The position numbers and the translations under genes were made by a program. From positions 1 to 27,139 of the forward strand of contig NZ_JBHUMO010000028.1 in NCBI RefSeq assembly GCF_042685105.1: a DNA stretch of 27,139 nucleotides, written 5' to 3'. Below the pieces are notes generated by a model. That model was not told where the DNA came from. It saw nothing but the letters and a program-made list of their open reading frames with translations, and ran no database searches. This DNA is from Enterococcus_G camelliae. Its GTDB lineage: Bacteria > Bacillota > Bacilli > Lactobacillales > Enterococcaceae. Positions 6,845-14,498 of this stretch are shown piece after piece; the first letter of the stretch is position 1; every line of letters begins with the position of its first letter.

Positions 6845-7690
6845 TTGTTGTTTGAAGTCTTCCATGATTTTTTTGCTTTCAAGGATTTGTTTGATGTATT
6901 GATGATTTTGACTAATGTAGAGATAGAACAAAATATCAACCGTCAAAAATTGTGACAAAATGGAATTTGTTGCGGCACTACGGTTTTCGGCTTCCATCGG
7001 CCGTGCTGTCTGCATACCAATAGTTGCGCTTTCATGTAGTGGATTGGCTCCCAATTGCGTGAGTGTTAGGATGGGCAATTGTTTCTTTTTGGCGATTTCA
7101 GCTAAGTAAAGTAATTCCGGCGTTTTGCCTGAATTTGAAATTAACCAGACAACGCTATTAGCGGGCGCATTAATCAACTGGGGAATGAACAAATGAATGT
7201 CGCGCTCATTAAAGACAAACTGACCGATTCGTGACCACTTGTGGACAATATCTTGGGCAGTCAATGCTGATGCACCGACACCAAATGTCAGAATGGCAGG
7301 AGCTTGTTTGATTAACTCGATTGCTTGAAGGAAGGTTTCTTCTTGCAGTATGCCAACTGTTTCATTCAAACTAATTTGGGCATTGGTGGCAATTTTTTGT
7401 TTAATCGAATGAAAAGATTCATTTGGTTGAACATCGGCATAGGTAGTCGGTACGGTCTTTGTGGATTGCAATTCAGTTGAGAGCTGAATTTTAAAATCGG
7501 TTAGACTAGCATAGCCCATTTTTTGTGAAAAACGAACGATGGAGGGCGCGCTAACACTCGCAGCTTGTGCGAGCTGTTTCGCCGTCATATGAGTCGCTTT
7601 TTCTGGATTACTTTCAATATAGTGAAAAATTTTTAATTCCGTTGGAGAAAAGGAATGTTTAAAACTATTCATTCGCAAAAGGACACTCAT
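6842..7690 (-). CDS. RpiR-family (MurR-like) transcriptional regulator
   Basis: The N-terminal RpiR helix-turn-helix spans about residues 1-75 (FSPTELKIFHYI, MTAKQLAQAASVSAPSIVRFSQKMGY). The C-terminal SIS phosphosugar-binding domain spans about 105-270 (ILTFGVGASALTAQDIVHKWSRIG, VVWLISNSGKTPELLYLAEIA). Three ATG codons stand in a row at 7696, 7693 and 7690. The third is chosen because GGAG then sits 7 bases upstream rather than 1 or 4. The protein would be about 282 residues. By analogy with MurR it probably senses MurNAc-6-P or a related phosphosugar and controls the convergent operon. The binding sites proposed above are unproven. Confidence 0.88.
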   Translation of the reverse strand: MSVLLRMNSFKHSFSPTELKIFHYIESNPEKATHMTAKQLAQAASVSAPSIVRFSQKMGYASLTDFKIQLSTELQSTKTVPTTYADVQPNESFHSIKQKIATNAQISLNETVGILQEETFLQAIELIKQAPAILTFGVGASALTAQDIVHKWSRIGQFVFNERDIHLFIPQLINAPANSVVWLISNSGKTPELLYLAEIAKKKQLPILTLTQLGANPLHESATIGMQTARPMEAENRSAATNSILSQFLTVDILFYLYISQNHQYIKQILESKKIMEDFKQQ

Positions 7691-7917
7691 CATCATTCTC
7701 CTATTCCTTACTAATTCTGGAAAGCTATGTACGAATACTTGCTATAATTAATTTAGTTATAACATAAAAAAGAACAGAACACTATGTATAGATGATGAAT
7801 AGAAAAAATCTGATTAAAAATAGAGAAAGAAGAGATTATGCTTATAAAAAGCGACTCTTGTAGATGAGTTGTGATAAAATTGAAGTAAGTAATCAAGGAT
7901 AAAAAAGGGGGATAAAC

Positions 7918-8331
7918 ATGAAGGTGTATTTAAAAGGGCTTAGAAAGTTACTTCGTCCAGCCGATTTTGTTTTGATTCTATTTTTTCTATGTGCTTCCTT
8001 TTTTCCTTTGTTTGTGTTTCAGTATCAAGTTCGAGCAGTTGATGATTCCGCACCACGTTATGCTGTCATTCGAATTGATGGCAAAGAAGTAGACCGATTT
8101 CGATTGGATACGCACAAAAATAGAACCAAAACGTATTATCCTGCTAAGGGAAAGTACAATATTATTGAGATCAAGGATGGTCGCATCAGAGACAAAGAGG
8201 ATAATAGCCCTGATCAAATTGCAGTTAAGACCGGTTGGATTGAAAAAAATGGCCAGACAAGTATTTGTTTGCCACATAAATTAGTCATTGAAATTGTACA
8301 AAAGGATGCAGAAGATTATTATATCTACTAA
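7918..8331 (+). CDS. NusG domain II-containing membrane-anchored protein
   Basis: This 137-residue protein has a single N-terminal membrane helix (about residues 17-36, LILFFLCASFFPLFVFQYQV). An extracytoplasmic beta-rich domain follows, ending GWIEKNGQTSICLPHKLVIEIV. That closing motif is the hallmark of the Firmicute family known as NusG domain II (DUF1312). The family's function is not established. In other genomes it often neighbours ApbE-type flavin-transfer or quinone-related genes, but none is present here. GGGGG lies 7 bases before the ATG. The gene is monocistronic, bounded by its own terminator. Confidence 0.8.
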   Translation: MKVYLKGLRKLLRPADFVLILFFLCASFFPLFVFQYQVRAVDDSAPRYAVIRIDGKEVDRFRLDTHKNRTKTYYPAKGKYNIIEIKDGRIRDKEDNSPDQIAVKTGWIEKNGQTSICLPHKLVIEIVQKDAEDYYIY

Positions 8332-8352
8332 TTGCTTTGTTCGCATTAGAAG

Positions 8353-8381
8353 AGACAACTAAAAAATAGTTGTCTTTTTTT
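8353..8381 (+). terminator. Terminator after the NusG-II gene
   Basis: The stem AGACAACTA / TAGTTGTCT has a 5-base A loop and is followed by a run of seven Ts. The tail runs into the TTGACC of the next promoter region. Confidence 0.9.
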
Positions 8382-8382
8382 A

Positions 8383-8421
8383 TTGACCTTAAATAGAATT
8401 TAGGTTATCCTAAAATATAAT
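8383..8421 (+). promoter_or_regulatory. efaCBA promoter with DtxR/MntR-type operator
   Basis: The inverted repeat TTTAGG-TTAT-CCTAAA (8399-8414) resembles the operators of manganese-responsive DtxR/MntR-family repressors (EfaR in E. faecalis). TTGACC (8383-8388) with TATCCT (8406-8411) at 17 bases, or TATAAT (8416-8421), could be the promoter. Either would be blocked by a protein on the repeat. Repression by Mn2+ is the expected outcome. Confidence 0.75.
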
Positions 8422-8455
8422 AAATGAGAATTTTTATCAGTTAGGAGTGAAAGAT

Positions 8456-9181
8456 GTGATTCAGGTTACCAATTTAACAGTTGCATATAGCAACCAAGAG
8501 CTGGCGATTGAACGAATAAATTTGACGTTTGAAGGACCGATGATTGCTGGGATTATTGGACCCAACGGAGCGGGAAAATCTACGTTGTTAAAAGCGATAT
8601 TAGCAATTTTGCCCCATGAGGGTGAAGTCACAATTGATGGCCAAACGGCAAAAAAAGGTCGAAAAAAGGTCGCCTATGTCGAACAAAAAAGCCAGATTGA
8701 TTATACCTTTCCAATTAAAGTCAAAGAATGTGTTTCTTTAGGAACGTATAATGAAGTCGGTTTGTGTCGTAAGCTTCAAAGCAAACAGTGGCAGCAAGTG
8801 GACGAAGCATTGGCAAAAGTAGGCTTAAGTGAATTTGCCAACCGACAGATTAGTGAGTTATCTGGCGGTCAGTTTCAACGGGTTTTGATTGCCCGTTGTC
8901 TTGTTCAGCAAGCCGATTATATTTTTTTAGATGAACCGTTTGTAGGAATTGATTTAATTAGTGAACAAATTATTATGGGGTTACTAAATGATCTCAAAAA
9001 AGAAGGAAGAACGATTCTGATTGTGCATCATGATTTGAGTAAGGTGAAGCTGTATTTTGATCATGTATTGCTTTTGAATAAACAAGTCATAGCCTATGGT
9101 CCCACGGCTGACACCTTTACTGCGGAACAATTAAGACAAACATATGGGGAAAATTTGTTTGTAGGAGGTGTGGACGCATGA
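8456..9181 (+). CDS. efaC: Manganese ABC transporter, ATP-binding protein
   Basis: This 241-residue ABC ATPase has Walker A GPNGAGKST (about 35-43), signature motif LSGGQ, Walker B YIFLDEP and the switch HHD. It belongs to the metal-uptake (ZnuC/MntB/EfaC) branch and energises the permease encoded next. The start is GTG 8456, because AGGAG (8443-8447) then lies 8 bases upstream. An upstream GTG at 8447 overlaps that ribosome binding site. It is the first gene of a three-gene operon and overlaps efaB by 4 bases. Confidence 0.93.
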   Translation: MIQVTNLTVAYSNQELAIERINLTFEGPMIAGIIGPNGAGKSTLLKAILAILPHEGEVTIDGQTAKKGRKKVAYVEQKSQIDYTFPIKVKECVSLGTYNEVGLCRKLQSKQWQQVDEALAKVGLSEFANRQISELSGGQFQRVLIARCLVQQADYIFLDEPFVGIDLISEQIIMGLLNDLKKEGRTILIVHHDLSKVKLYFDHVLLLNKQVIAYGPTADTFTAEQLRQTYGENLFVGGVDA

Positions 9182-10017
9182 TTATGAATTTTTTTGCTGG
9201 TATACAAGAATTTCATTTTTTACAAAATGCTTTGGTCACTTCAATTGTTATTGGGATTGTTTCAGGAGCAGTTGGTTGCTTTATTATTTTAAGAGGGATG
9301 TCCCTAATGGGTGATGCGATTTCACATGCTGTCTTACCAGGAGTTGCGTTGTCCTATCTTTTAGGAATTAACTTTTTTATTGGTGCGATTGTTTTTGGTT
9401 TATTCGCCTCAGTCTTGATTACCTACATTAAAGGCAACAGTATCATTAAAGGGGATACAGCCATCGGGATTACGTTCAGTTCTTTTCTAGCATTGGGGGT
9501 TATTTTGATTGGTGTTGCCAATAGTTCAACGGATTTGTTTCACATTTTATTTGGAAATATCTTAGCAGTCCAAGACATCGATAAATGGATTACCATTGCC
9601 GTTGCTGTGCTTGTGCTGATGGTCATCGTCATTTTTTTCAAGGAACTACTCATCACGTCGTTTGATCCGTTGATGGCACAAGCGATGGGAATGAATGTTT
9701 CGTTCTTTCATTATTTATTAATGGTCTTGTTGACCTTGGTTTCAGTGACTGCAATGCAAAGTGTAGGGACCATTTTGATTGTTGCGATGTTGATTACCCC
9801 GGCGGCTACGGCCTATTTATATGCCAATAGCTTAAAAGTGATGTTGCTTTTGTCTTCAACAATCGGTGTACTTTCATCCTTTATTGGCTTATTTATTGGG
9901 TATAGTTTTAACGTTGCGGCTGGATCCAGTATTGTCTTAACAGCAGCGGTATTCTTTGGTATCAGTTTTTTCTTATCACCAAAACAACGAAAAGCGAAAA
10001 GGAGAGGGATGCAATGA
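9178..10017 (+). CDS. efaB: Manganese ABC transporter, permease
   Basis: This 279-residue integral membrane protein of the ABC-3 family has about eight hydrophobic segments and the family stretch RGMSLMGDAISHAVLPGVALSYLLG (near 39-63). A later helical segment, GTILIVAMLITPAATAYL, is typical of metal-uptake permeases. The start overlaps the efaC stop (ATGA), and a second ATG lies two codons later. Its end overlaps efaA by 4 bases, so all three genes are translationally linked. Confidence 0.93.
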   Translation: MIMNFFAGIQEFHFLQNALVTSIVIGIVSGAVGCFIILRGMSLMGDAISHAVLPGVALSYLLGINFFIGAIVFGLFASVLITYIKGNSIIKGDTAIGITFSSFLALGVILIGVANSSTDLFHILFGNILAVQDIDKWITIAVAVLVLMVIVIFFKELLITSFDPLMAQAMGMNVSFFHYLLMVLLTLVSVTAMQSVGTILIVAMLITPAATAYLYANSLKVMLLLSSTIGVLSSFIGLFIGYSFNVAAGSSIVLTAAVFFGISFFLSPKQRKAKRRGMQ

Positions 10018-10958
10018 AAAAGAGAGGACGGAATATCGCTGTTTTCGGCAGTCTGATTTGCTTAGCGTTAATGCTTGGCGGTTGTGCTTCAAAGGCTGAA
10101 ACGAATGAAGCATCTGATGATAAACTAAACGTCGTTGTAACGAATTCCATTCTAGCGGATATGACCAAAACGATTGCTGGGGATAAAATTAACTTGCATA
10201 GTATTGTCCCAGTCGGAAAAGATCCGCACGAATATGAGCCATTGTCTGTCGATGTTCAAAAAGTATCCAGAGCAGATGTCATTTTTTATAATGGCATTAA
10301 TTTGGAAACAGGCGGAAATGCTTGGTTTACAAAGCTAATGAAGAATGCGAATAAGGTTAAGGATCAAGATTATTTTGCTGCAAGTGATGGAGTTGAAGTT
10401 ATTTACCTAGAGGGACAAGGCGAAGAAGGAAAAGAGGACCCTCATGCTTGGCTGAATTTGGAAAACGGCATCATCTATGCGCAAAATATTGCCAAACAAT
10501 TAGGTGAAAAAGATAAGAAAAACCAAGCTTATTACAATCAACAATTGGCCACGTATGTTGAAAAACTAACTGCTTTGGATGAAGAGGCAAAGAAAAAGTT
10601 TGATGCAATACCTGAAAATAAGAAATTGATTGTAACAAGTGAAGGGTGTTTCAAATATTTTTCCAAAGCGTATCAAATCCCATCTGCTTATATCTGGGAA
10701 ATAAATACAGAGGAAGAGGGAACCCCCGACCAAATTAGCTCGTTGGTTCGAACTTTGCGACAAAGTGATGTTCCAGCCCTTTTTGTGGAGAGTAGTGTTG
10801 ATGACCGTCCAATGAGAACAATCTCCAAAGATACAGGTATCCCTATTTATGCCAAAATTTTTACGGATTCTGTGGCAGAAAAAGGTGAAGATGGTGATAG
10901 TTACTACGCTATGATGAAATGGAATTTGGATAAAATTGCTTCAGGATTGGCTCAATAA
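10014..10958 (+). CDS. efaA: Manganese-binding lipoprotein, EfaA/PsaA family
   Basis: This 314-residue cluster A-I solute-binding protein has a lipoprotein signal with lipobox LGGC (C24). Metal-ligand regions match the Mn-specific PsaA/EfaA group: H72 in KDPHEYEP, H144 in EDPHAWLN, a glutamate in WEINTEEEGTP, and an aspartate in KIFTDS. The C-terminus GDSYYAMMKWNLDKIASGL is also characteristic. There is no His-rich loop, which argues against zinc. It delivers Mn2+ to EfaB/EfaC. Orthologues were first described as enterococcal endocarditis antigen and streptococcal adhesins. Confidence 0.95.
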   Translation: MKKRGRNIAVFGSLICLALMLGGCASKAETNEASDDKLNVVVTNSILADMTKTIAGDKINLHSIVPVGKDPHEYEPLSVDVQKVSRADVIFYNGINLETGGNAWFTKLMKNANKVKDQDYFAASDGVEVIYLEGQGEEGKEDPHAWLNLENGIIYAQNIAKQLGEKDKKNQAYYNQQLATYVEKLTALDEEAKKKFDAIPENKKLIVTSEGCFKYFSKAYQIPSAYIWEINTEEEGTPDQISSLVRTLRQSDVPALFVESSVDDRPMRTISKDTGIPIYAKIFTDSVAEKGEDGDSYYAMMKWNLDKIASGLAQ

Positions 10959-11011
10959 GAATTGCAAGGATGGTTGCAATTCTAGCTAAAAGAAAGTGAA
11001 ACATAAAGGTC

Positions 11012-11068
11012 GTGCCGTCAATTTGACTGTAAGAAGAATTGGCGGTACGGATATTTTGTCGTTTTTTT
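11012..11068 (+). terminator. Terminator of the efaCBA operon
   Basis: The stem GTGCCGTCAATT / AATTGGCGGTAC (11012-11023/11037-11048) includes two G-T pairs and is followed by a T-rich tail with seven Ts at 11062-11068. Just before it lies GTGAAACATAAA, similar to the lead-in of the terminator at 24895. A separate 10-bp hairpin without a T-run (AGAATTGCAA/TTGCAATTCT, 10958-10983) precedes it. Confidence 0.7.
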
Positions 11069-11072
11069 GTTT

Positions 11073-11108
11073 AAAAAAACTCCAATAGGGATGAACCTAT
11101 TGGAGTTT
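11073..11108. terminator. Terminator for the minus-strand LysM-CAP gene
   Basis: The perfect 13-bp stem AAACTCCAATAGG / CCTATTGGAGTTT has a 6-base loop. The A-run at 11073-11079 becomes a T-run on the minus strand. Confidence 0.88.
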
Positions 11109-11138
11109 ACTTCTATTTAGTTTCTTGTGGACAAAAGC

Positions 11139-12542
11139 TTAATTTGAACGACCAACGATGACCTGACCAGCATAGCCAAAGCCAACTTTGGTTGTGGAAG
11201 GATTCAGTTCCCAATCTCGATGGCCTGTTCCACTTGCACTAATCATATTTCGTTCTGTAAACCATGCATTAATAACATCTGTGCCTGGACTATAGAAGAA
11301 GGCTAAGACCTCGCCAGCAGTATGCCAATGATCGTTTGGAATGGTATAATTGCTTGCTAGAATTTGTTGGGCCCGATTTGTTGCTGCAGCAGCCAAACCT
11401 GCATCCCAACTAACAGGATTTAATCCTTTTGATGCGCGCAATGCATTTAAAGCATTTAACGTTGCATCAGCAGAAACAACGGGTGTGGTTGTATTCGTGT
11501 TCGTGTTTGTAGTATTGCTTGTATTTGTTGAAGGATTTGTACTTGTTGTTGAATTGCTTTGGGAATTGCTTCCTGATCCCGCAACAACCAGTTTTTGATT
11601 GACATAAATAACATGGATATTTGCCAAATTATTCCATTGTTTGATTTGATTGATTGTTACGCCAAATGTGTTGGCAATATTGGCAATCGTATCACCTGAT
11701 TTGACCGTATAAATGGACTGGCCATTTGTTGATCCTGTATTTGTTGTGTTTGTATTTGTATTTGATTGACTAGTTGACGTGGTTGTCGAATTTGTTACAG
11801 TACCCGAAATTTTCAACGTTTGATTAACAAAAATAAGATTGACATTGCTTAAATTGTTTAACGATTGAATTTTAGCAACAGTCGTTCCAAATTGATTCGC
11901 AATTTTGGCGATAGTGTCGCCCGCTTTGACGGTATAAGTTGAAGTCCCCGTTGTCGTGGTGTTCGTTACATTCGAATTCGAACCTGTTTGGGTTGTATTC
12001 GTTGTTTGTTGCGTTGAAGAGGAAGTGGTACTTGTGTTTGTTGTCGTCGTTGTTGCATTCGCTTGAATTGCCAGTTTTTGACCAATGAAAATAAGATTTA
12101 CGTTCGACAGATTATTCCACTTTTGGATATCGCTGACAGAAACACCATAACGAGAGGCAATTGAACCTACCGTATCACCCGACTTTACTGTATAGGAAGA
12201 GGAGACGGTTGTTGTGCTGGTAGCTGTTGTTGCCTGTGTTGTCGCAGATGTGGTGGTTGAAGTCGAAGTTGTATTTCCACCAACCGTTAACGTTTGACCT
12301 ACAATAATCAGATTAGGATTTGAAATTCCATTTACTTTGACTAAGTTTGCTACAGTCGTTTGATACTTGGTTGCAATGCTACTTAATGTGTCCCCAGCTT
12401 TGACTGTATGTGTCGTTGCATTTGTGGTAGCAGTCTGATTGGATGCACTTGTATCGTCTGCTTTGACGATTTGATCCTCAATAAGAAGTGAAACTCCCCC
12501 TAAAGTTGTCGCTGCCACCGTTGCAATTAGCTTTTTATTCAT
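11139..12542 (-). CDS. Secreted protein with four LysM domains and a CAP (SCP-like) domain
   Basis: The product is 467 residues. A signal peptide (about 1-28) ends IVKA before DDTSAS. Four LysM peptidoglycan-binding domains follow, beginning at about residues 45, 115, 205 and 285, each starting with a YTVKxGDT-type motif and separated by Ser/Thr/Asn-rich linkers. The C-terminal CAP domain (about 360-467) carries LNALRASKGLNPVSWD, DHWHTAGEVL and GTGHRDWELNPSTTKVGFGYA. LysM domains hold such proteins non-covalently on the cell wall. The role of bacterial CAP domains is not settled. GGAG lies 12 bases before the ATG, a long spacing. The linkers use repetitive ACA/AAT-type codons, so low-complexity slippage is possible. 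It stands alone between terminators. Confidence 0.9.
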   Translation of the reverse strand: MNKKLIATVAATTLGGVSLLIEDQIVKADDTSASNQTATTNATTHTVKAGDTLSSIATKYQTTVANLVKVNGISNPNLIIVGQTLTVGGNTTSTSTTTSATTQATTATSTTTVSSSYTVKSGDTVGSIASRYGVSVSDIQKWNNLSNVNLIFIGQKLAIQANATTTTTNTSTTSSSTQQTTNTTQTGSNSNVTNTTTTGTSTYTVKAGDTIAKIANQFGTTVAKIQSLNNLSNVNLIFVNQTLKISGTVTNSTTTSTSQSNTNTNTTNTGSTNGQSIYTVKSGDTIANIANTFGVTINQIKQWNNLANIHVIYVNQKLVVAGSGSNSQSNSTTSTNPSTNTSNTTNTNTNTTTPVVSADATLNALNALRASKGLNPVSWDAGLAAAATNRAQQILASNYTIPNDHWHTAGEVLAFFYSPGTDVINAWFTERNMISASGTGHRDWELNPSTTKVGFGYAGQVIVGRSN

Positions 12543-12595
12543 CTAGTTTGTTCACTCCTTTTTTTAATTCTTAAGATTCACTTAAGTCTAGTTTT

Positions 12596-12625
12596 ATTAT
12601 AGACCGGTTTCTGTGTAAATAAACA
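12596..12625 (-). promoter_or_regulatory. Probable promoter of the LysM-CAP gene
   Basis: On the minus strand TATAAT occupies 12601-12596. It is preceded at about 17-18 bases by a weak -35 (TGTTTA/GTTTAT). The predicted leader is roughly 45 bases. Confidence 0.45.
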
Positions 12626-12735
12626 GTTTTTTCCCATTTGACTCACGATTGTAACATGAATGAAATGTAAAGGCTGTTAGAAAAAAACATTTAGCTGATT
12701 TTTTGAGCGATGTTTCAAAAAAAAAGGACCAAGCC

Positions 12736-13494
12736 TCAAATTTTCTTTTTATGTTTCTTTTTAAAATGATTCAGTTGCCGGATTTCAATGATTTTTTGTT
12801 GGATGGTTTCAATCTCTTCCCAGGAAAAGTGCAAATCAGCCGATGTAATGAGCTTCCTAGCCAATGATTTTCGTGGCAGATGCAAGCTTTCGTGACTATT
12901 AAGCATTATTTGTTGGGCATGTGTGTACCATAGAACGCTTGCCTGATTCAGTAAGTGACAAGTAGCGATTCCATTGCGAATGTTTTTCTTTAACGAAACT
13001 TCTTTTTTTATGGAAGGAAGGCTAACCTTGTTAAGTAACTGAATCCGGGTTGCACTAGCGGTTTGATTAATTAATTGAATTTGCTGTGCGTTAATCCAAA
13101 TAGTTTTCTTGTCTTTAGGGGAACCGATGGGAATCAAAGAATAGGTTGCATCCGAAGCAGGCACACAGTATTTTGCTAGTGTTTGAAATCCTTCAAACAC
13201 CGAACAAAATTTGGCGTAATCAAAGTGGAATTGACCCAACCATTGATTGATAATTGCGAGCGGAGGAAGTTCAATTAATTGCAAATGTTCTTGGTAAATC
13301 ACGACTGTTTGAATGGTCTCCTCTACTTCAATTGGGTATAAGGCGAGTATTTCGTTAGCAAAGGACAAATGGGTACTATCCGAAAAAAAAGGTTGCTTTG
13401 TTTCTCCTTTTTTTTCGGATAAAAAGTTTCGTTCGCCAGTCATTTGGGTAAGCAACGTTTCTAAAAATAGTGAATCTGAATGATTTGAAGACAT
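12736..13494 (-). CDS. Probable ComK-family competence transcription factor
   Basis: This 252-residue cytoplasmic protein has no signal or membrane segment. Its middle (about 50-190) runs parallel to ComK: an early LALYPIEVEE stretch, then YSLIPIGSPKDKKTIWINAQQIQLI, which aligns with the region of ComK leading to its conserved WI dipeptide, then T-x-I-x-L-x-N and a segment ending in an arginine. ComK activates DNA-uptake genes by binding AT-boxes. The tail is very basic (KKKHKKKI). The likeness is by eye and weak, and the protein is longer than Bacillus ComK (192 residues). Divergent placement next to a ComX-like sigma factor supports the reading. GGAG lies an unusually long 15 bases before the ATG. 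It may instead be an unrelated hypothetical protein. Confidence 0.5.
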   Translation of the reverse strand: MSSNHSDSLFLETLLTQMTGERNFLSEKKGETKQPFFSDSTHLSFANEILALYPIEVEETIQTVVIYQEHLQLIELPPLAIINQWLGQFHFDYAKFCSVFEGFQTLAKYCVPASDATYSLIPIGSPKDKKTIWINAQQIQLINQTASATRIQLLNKVSLPSIKKEVSLKKNIRNGIATCHLLNQASVLWYTHAQQIMLNSHESLHLPRKSLARKLITSADLHFSWEEIETIQQKIIEIRQLNHFKKKHKKKI

Positions 13495-13637
13495 GATTAT
13501 TCTGGCACACTCCTTTTTATTAAATTACATATTTTATTTAATTATCTCTTTTCATTTTTATCATAGTTTACGCAAAAATGAAAGCGGAAACATAAAATTG
13601 AAAGAAAAAATGAAAAATTTAGAACCGAAAAAAAATA

Positions 13638-13684
13638 CTTGTTTTTTTATACTGGTGTTACCTCGAGGAATAAAAAAACAGGAG
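13638..13684 (+). promoter_or_regulatory. Hairpin covering the sigma-factor ribosome binding site
   Basis: CTTGTTTTTTTAT (13638-13650) can pair along 13 bases (one G-T) with ATAAAAAAACAGG (13670-13682). This occludes the AGGAG (13680-13684) of the gene starting at 13694. The 19-base loop holds the palindrome CCTCGAGG. The same T-run could instead pair with A8 at 13628-13635 and free the site. The stem is mostly A-T, so its strength is uncertain. Confidence 0.45.
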
Positions 13685-13693
13685 TAAGAAACG

Positions 13694-14179
13694 ATGACCC
13701 GAACAATTGCCACACTCGTTGTAAAAAAATATGAGGGACTACTACGCAAAGTCGCCTATCGTTGCGGTATTCATCAGCAACATCCCAATTTTGATGATTA
13801 TTTGCAAGAGGGACGTTGGCATCTTTTCCAATTAGCCAGCGCCTTTGAAGATTTAGCTTCGTTTGAACAAACGTATTCTCTTTCATTCTTGTACCAAAAT
13901 TTGTACTGGTTTTTTCTGGATTTCCAACGAAAACAGCATGAACGAATGGACGTTTTGGATCTTTATCAAGATGAGGGATTGGCGTTACCATCAAAAACAG
14001 AGGAGAACGAAGTGCTTGAATGGAAGGTTGCTTTTACAGAATTTTATGCCCAATTAGATGCAACTGATCAGGAAAGAATCGCTGCCTTATTAGGGAAGCG
14101 GCCCCTTTCTCGTCAAATGAAGGCATATTATCGTCAAGTTTTACGAAAAAAATTTGATCTTTTTTTTAAATCCTTTTGA
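13694..14179 (+). CDS. Sigma-70 family sigma factor, ComX/SigH-like
   Basis: This 161-residue protein has sigma region 2-like sequence in its first half (YEGLLRKVAYRCGI, DDYLQEGRWHLFQLASAFE, SFLYQNLYWFFLDFQRKQHE). The second half is short and basic and could act as region 4 (DATDQERIAALLGKRPLSRQMKAYYRQVLRKKFD). Size and layout match the small alternative sigma factors of Lactobacillales, ComX or SigH-like, which switch on late competence genes. The start is ATG 13694, with GGAG 9 bases upstream inside a hairpin. It is divergent from the ComK-like gene and followed by the DUF1659-DUF2922 pair. The assignment to competence rather than another stress regulon is inferred. Confidence 0.72.
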   Translation: MTRTIATLVVKKYEGLLRKVAYRCGIHQQHPNFDDYLQEGRWHLFQLASAFEDLASFEQTYSLSFLYQNLYWFFLDFQRKQHERMDVLDLYQDEGLALPSKTEENEVLEWKVAFTEFYAQLDATDQERIAALLGKRPLSRQMKAYYRQVLRKKFDLFFKSF

Positions 14180-14205
14180 CATTTGCCAAAAAAATTTCGT
14201 TTATA
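14176..14205 (+). promoter_or_regulatory. Promoter of the DUF1659-DUF2922 genes
   Basis: TTGACA (14176-14181) and TTTATA (14200-14205) are 18 bases apart, a near-consensus vegetative promoter. The -35 overlaps the sigma gene's stop codon (TGA 14177-14179). A small inverted repeat GTAAG-N8-CTTAC (about 14211-14228) lies in the leader. Confidence 0.65.
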
Positions 14206-14260
14206 TAGGTGTAAGGCGCGCGACTTACCAACCAAACAATCATCAAGAGGAGGAATAACC

Positions 14261-14470
14261 ATGAAAGTACACAACAAAGGAACAATCCGAGTAGAATTAA
14301 CCAATCTTGAAACACAGAAGACGGTCAAACAAACATTTAGTAACGTCAAAGCTGATCAACCAGAGGAAGCAATAGTAGCTTTGAGTAACATTGTTGCTTC
14401 ACTCACCAAGGGAGCAGCTGAGTTAGCAGGTACGTATCAAACGGTTGAATATCGTATTGTCAAAGACTAA
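14261..14470 (+). CDS. DUF1659 family protein
   Basis: This small protein of 69 residues begins MKVHNKGTIRVELTN and contains FSNVKADQPEEAIVALSNIVASLT, the pattern of the DUF1659 family. It has no signal peptide, membrane segment or catalytic motif. AGAGGAGG lies 7 bases before the ATG, which excludes the longer upstream reading from a TTG at 14183. The function is unknown. The family is commonly paired with DUF2922, as here. Confidence 0.8.
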   Translation: MKVHNKGTIRVELTNLETQKTVKQTFSNVKADQPEEAIVALSNIVASLTKGAAELAGTYQTVEYRIVKD

Positions 14471-14498
14471 TAACTAACCAACAGAGGAGGAAAAAGAC

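Noticed and set aside
10958..10983. Hairpin AGAATTGCAA/TTGCAATTCT as the efaA terminator
   Set aside because: No T-run follows. The stem at 11012-11048 with a T-rich tail is the better terminator. The hairpin may still protect the RNA 3' end.
11350..11598. Hydrophobic 82-codon plus-strand frame opposite the LysM-CAP gene
   Set aside because: It is a shadow of the repetitive Thr/Asn/Ser linker codons read in reverse, with no ribosome binding site.
12689..12718. Hairpin AAACAT/ATGTTT as terminator of the ComK-like gene
   Set aside because: The stem is only about 6 bp with a long loop. It may act on the minus strand with the T-run but is too weak to assert.
13493..13687. 64-codon plus-strand frame between the ComK-like gene and the sigma gene
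   Set aside because: It has no ribosome binding site, a low-complexity hydrophobic and lysine-rich composition, and it overlaps the divergent promoter region and the hairpin.
14183..14260. Upstream extension of the DUF1659 protein from TTG 14183
   Set aside because: It overlaps the promoter. The family start and the strong ribosome binding site place the start at 14261.
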